DNA of 6,045 nucleotides from Deltaproteobacteria bacterium (lineage in GTDB: Bacteria > Desulfobacterota > Desulfarculia > Adiutricales > Adiutricaceae), in the NCBI GenBank assembly GCA_031279525.1, contig JAITIH010000203.1, positions 1 through 6,045 of the forward strand, written 5' to 3'. The position numbers and the translations under genes were made by a program. Below the pieces are notes generated by a model. The model was given only the letters and a program-made list of their open reading frames with translations, was not told where the DNA came from and made no database searches. This document shows, piece after piece, positions 4,894 through 6,045 of this stretch (its first letter is position 1; each line of letters begins with the position of its first letter).

Positions 4894-5984
4894 TAGGCCA
4901 CCCCCGAGGAGAAAAACCTTAATGGCCGGCGGGCCGGGCAGGCTAAGGCGCACTGGCCGCAGTCCGGGCAGCCGGCCAAAAGCCTTTTGGCGATTGGGCC
5001 AAGCTTAGGCCAGGCCCTTAAGGGTTCCTTGGCCAAAGCGAAGATAGGAAGACTTAAAGGGCAGGCCTGGGCGCAGGCCTGACAGCCGCGGCAGGGCCCG
5101 GGCCCCGGGCTCAAGTCTCGGGCCCGGACCAGGCGAATGGCGTAAGTCTCCGGGCCTAAGCCCTCGCTTAAGCGGGCCGTGGGTCGGCCCAAACCCCGCC
5201 CGCCTAAGGACACCGCGTCCCCGGGCCGAGGTTCAAGGCTAACCGCCCTAAGGACGTCTAGGGGCCTTAAGCCCAAAGGGGCCAGGTAGTTTTGGCCCTG
5301 GACGGCCAAGGGCCACAGGCGCGGTGGCCGGCCGCCGCGGGCGATTAGGCCTAAAAGGTAAATCGTGCGGCTGTCGAAAAACCCCCGACCGCCCTGGTCG
5401 TAGCCTAAGCCTAAACGGCGCTTAAGAAACGGCCCTAAGGTCTCGGGGTAAGGCTGGTCGACGACCTTTAAGGCCCAGCCCTCGGGCGGGCTCAAGCCGG
5501 GCGGGCCGGCCAAGGCTCTAGGGCGGTCCGGGCAAAGGCGGGCCACGAGTTCCAGCCCTTGGGTCATGACCGACGGCCACTCGGCCCAAAGGGCCCGGGC
5601 TAGGGTTAGGTCGAAGTCGGGTTCCAAGGCCGAGGCCACCACCGTCTCCCCGGGCCGGGGCGGGGGCGGGAGGCTGACCCCAAGGCTAAGGGCCGCCTGG
5701 GCCAAGGCCGCCCCGGATAGCCCCTTAAGGTCCAGGGCCGGGGCCGGGGCCGGGCTTCCTCGGCCAGGGCCTTTCTTTAAGGTTAAAAATAAGGCCCCTA
5801 GGCTGGCCACGACTCCGTCGGCCGGGGCCCTTAGGGCCCCCATTAAGGGGTTGGGGCTTAGGGCGATCGGCTGGCCGGCGGCGATAGGCCGGCCGACCTT
5901 CAACCCCGGGGCCAGGGCGCGGCCTGACAGGGGGAGATGGTATTCCAAAGGCTCTGGCCAGGCTTTAAGGACCTCCGCGGCCAC
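4893..5984 (-). CDS. rnfC: Divergent, short RnfC-like subunit of an Rnf electron-transport complex
   Basis: The 363-residue protein is shorter than typical RnfC (usually above 430). Residues 10-70 resemble the RnfC N-terminal barrel-sandwich domain (LPLSGRALAPGLKVGRPIAAGQPI, broken here as LPLSGRALAPG then LKVGRPIAAGQPI; then LRAPADGVVASLG). ASALEPDFDLTLARAL near 120-140 aligns with the NGAECEPYLTCD region, and residues around 225-285 resemble the SLBB domain. The C-terminus has two CX2CX2CX3CP motifs (298, 301, 304, 308 and 339, 342, 345, 349), the second followed by ARRPL, a hallmark of RnfC. The usual start FKGGIHPP and the glycine-rich GGAGFPT loop that binds FMN and NADH are not recognisable. 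RnfC is normally the peripheral NADH-interacting subunit on the cytoplasmic side. The start is GTG at 5984, the first start after an in-frame stop at 6000-6002. The stop overlaps the rnfD-B start (TAATG), so the two are translationally coupled. Confidence 0.82.
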   Translation of the reverse strand: MAAEVLKAWPEPLEYHLPLSGRALAPGLKVGRPIAAGQPIALSPNPLMGALRAPADGVVASLGALFLTLKKGPGRGSPAPAPALDLKGLSGAALAQAALSLGVSLPPPPRPGETVVASALEPDFDLTLARALWAEWPSVMTQGLELVARLCPDRPRALAGPPGLSPPEGWALKVVDQPYPETLGPFLKRRLGLGYDQGGRGFFDSRTIYLLGLIARGGRPPRLWPLAVQGQNYLAPLGLRPLDVLRAVSLEPRPGDAVSLGGRGLGRPTARLSEGLGPETYAIRLVRARDLSPGPGPCRGCQACAQACPLSLPIFALAKEPLRAWPKLGPIAKRLLAGCPDCGQCALACPARRPLRFFSSGVA

Positions 5985-5986
5985 GG

Positions 5987-6006
5987 CGCCTAAGGCCTTT
6001 TAGGCG
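5987..6006 (-). promoter_or_regulatory. rnfC: Hairpin around the ribosome-binding site of rnfC
   Basis: CGCCTAA and TTAGGCG form a 7-bp stem whose 6-base loop AAGGCC carries the only Shine-Dalgarno-like bases before the GTG at 5984, eleven bases from the start codon. The stem also contains an in-frame TAA (6002-6000). The hairpin may tune translation of rnfC, but short TTAGGC/GCCTAA inverted repeats are common across this window, so chance is possible. Confidence 0.3.
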
Positions 6007-6045
6007 GGCCCGCCGCTAAGGGGCGGGGGCGGGAGACTGGCCGCC
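6000..6045 (-). CDS. Possible 3' end of an upstream gene
   Basis: One minus-strand frame reads AASLPPPPLSGGPA and stops at the TAA at 6002-6000, leaving 15 bases to rnfC. Such close spacing would fit an operon partner, but only 14 residues are visible and other frames here are open too. The 12-bp palindrome GGCGGGCCCGCC (6003-6014) lies inside. No function can be inferred. Confidence 0.2.
   Translation of the reverse strand, partial: AASLPPPPLSGGPA

Noticed and set aside
5566..6003. Plus-strand frame of 145 codons opposite rnfC
   Set aside because: Antisense of a supported gene in GC-rich DNA, with a low-complexity Ala/Arg/Pro composition and no recognisable domain.

Overview
This GC-rich window with abrupt AT-rich intergenic stretches carries all of its recognisable genes on the minus strand, so transcription runs from high to low coordinates. 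It looks like a strict or facultative anaerobe: it has subunits of an Rnf-type ferredoxin-linked membrane electron-transport complex and a cofactor-independent, archaeal-type phosphoglycerate mutase of the kind also found in many anaerobic bacteria. The long, multi-cluster RnfB-like module would fit Desulfobacterota or a related lineage, but the taxonomic assignment is a low-confidence inference.

Layout in transcription order. (1) 6045-6000 may hold the last codons of an upstream gene. (2) 5984-4893 is a short, divergent RnfC that keeps both [4Fe-4S] motifs at its C-terminus but has no recognisable glycine-rich FMN/NADH loop. (3) 4893-2881, joined to rnfC by a TAATG stop/start overlap, is the most unusual gene here: one polypeptide with a compact RnfD-like membrane domain, a hydrophilic linker of about 260 residues containing two arrays of 30-bp (10-residue) repeats, and a C-terminal RnfB-like ferredoxin module with four [4Fe-4S] motifs. 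(4) 2880-2403 is AT-rich and non-coding; it holds a good sigma-70-type promoter and a predicted structured leader. (5) 2402-2187 encodes a 71-residue putative coiled-coil protein that I do not recognise. (6) 2186-1393 is a long non-coding region with a direct repeat, a 16-bp palindrome, an AT-rich block, a GC-rich stem-loop and an intrinsic-terminator-like hairpin just before the next gene. (7) 1392-187 is apgM, a phosphoglycerate mutase of the alkaline phosphatase superfamily. (8) 185 to beyond base 1 is the start of a hotdog-fold acyl-CoA thioesterase, one base after the apgM stop.

Working together: the RnfC and RnfD-B products would form a reduced Rnf-like complex in which the ferredoxin-carrying subunit is tethered to the membrane subunit by a flexible linker whose length can change by repeat gain or loss without a frameshift. 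The usual rnfG, rnfE and rnfA genes do not follow. The motifs for covalent FMN on RnfD and for FMN/NADH on RnfC are also not visible, so the complex may be degenerate or repurposed. The apgM-thioesterase pair is a separate, tightly coupled transcription unit.
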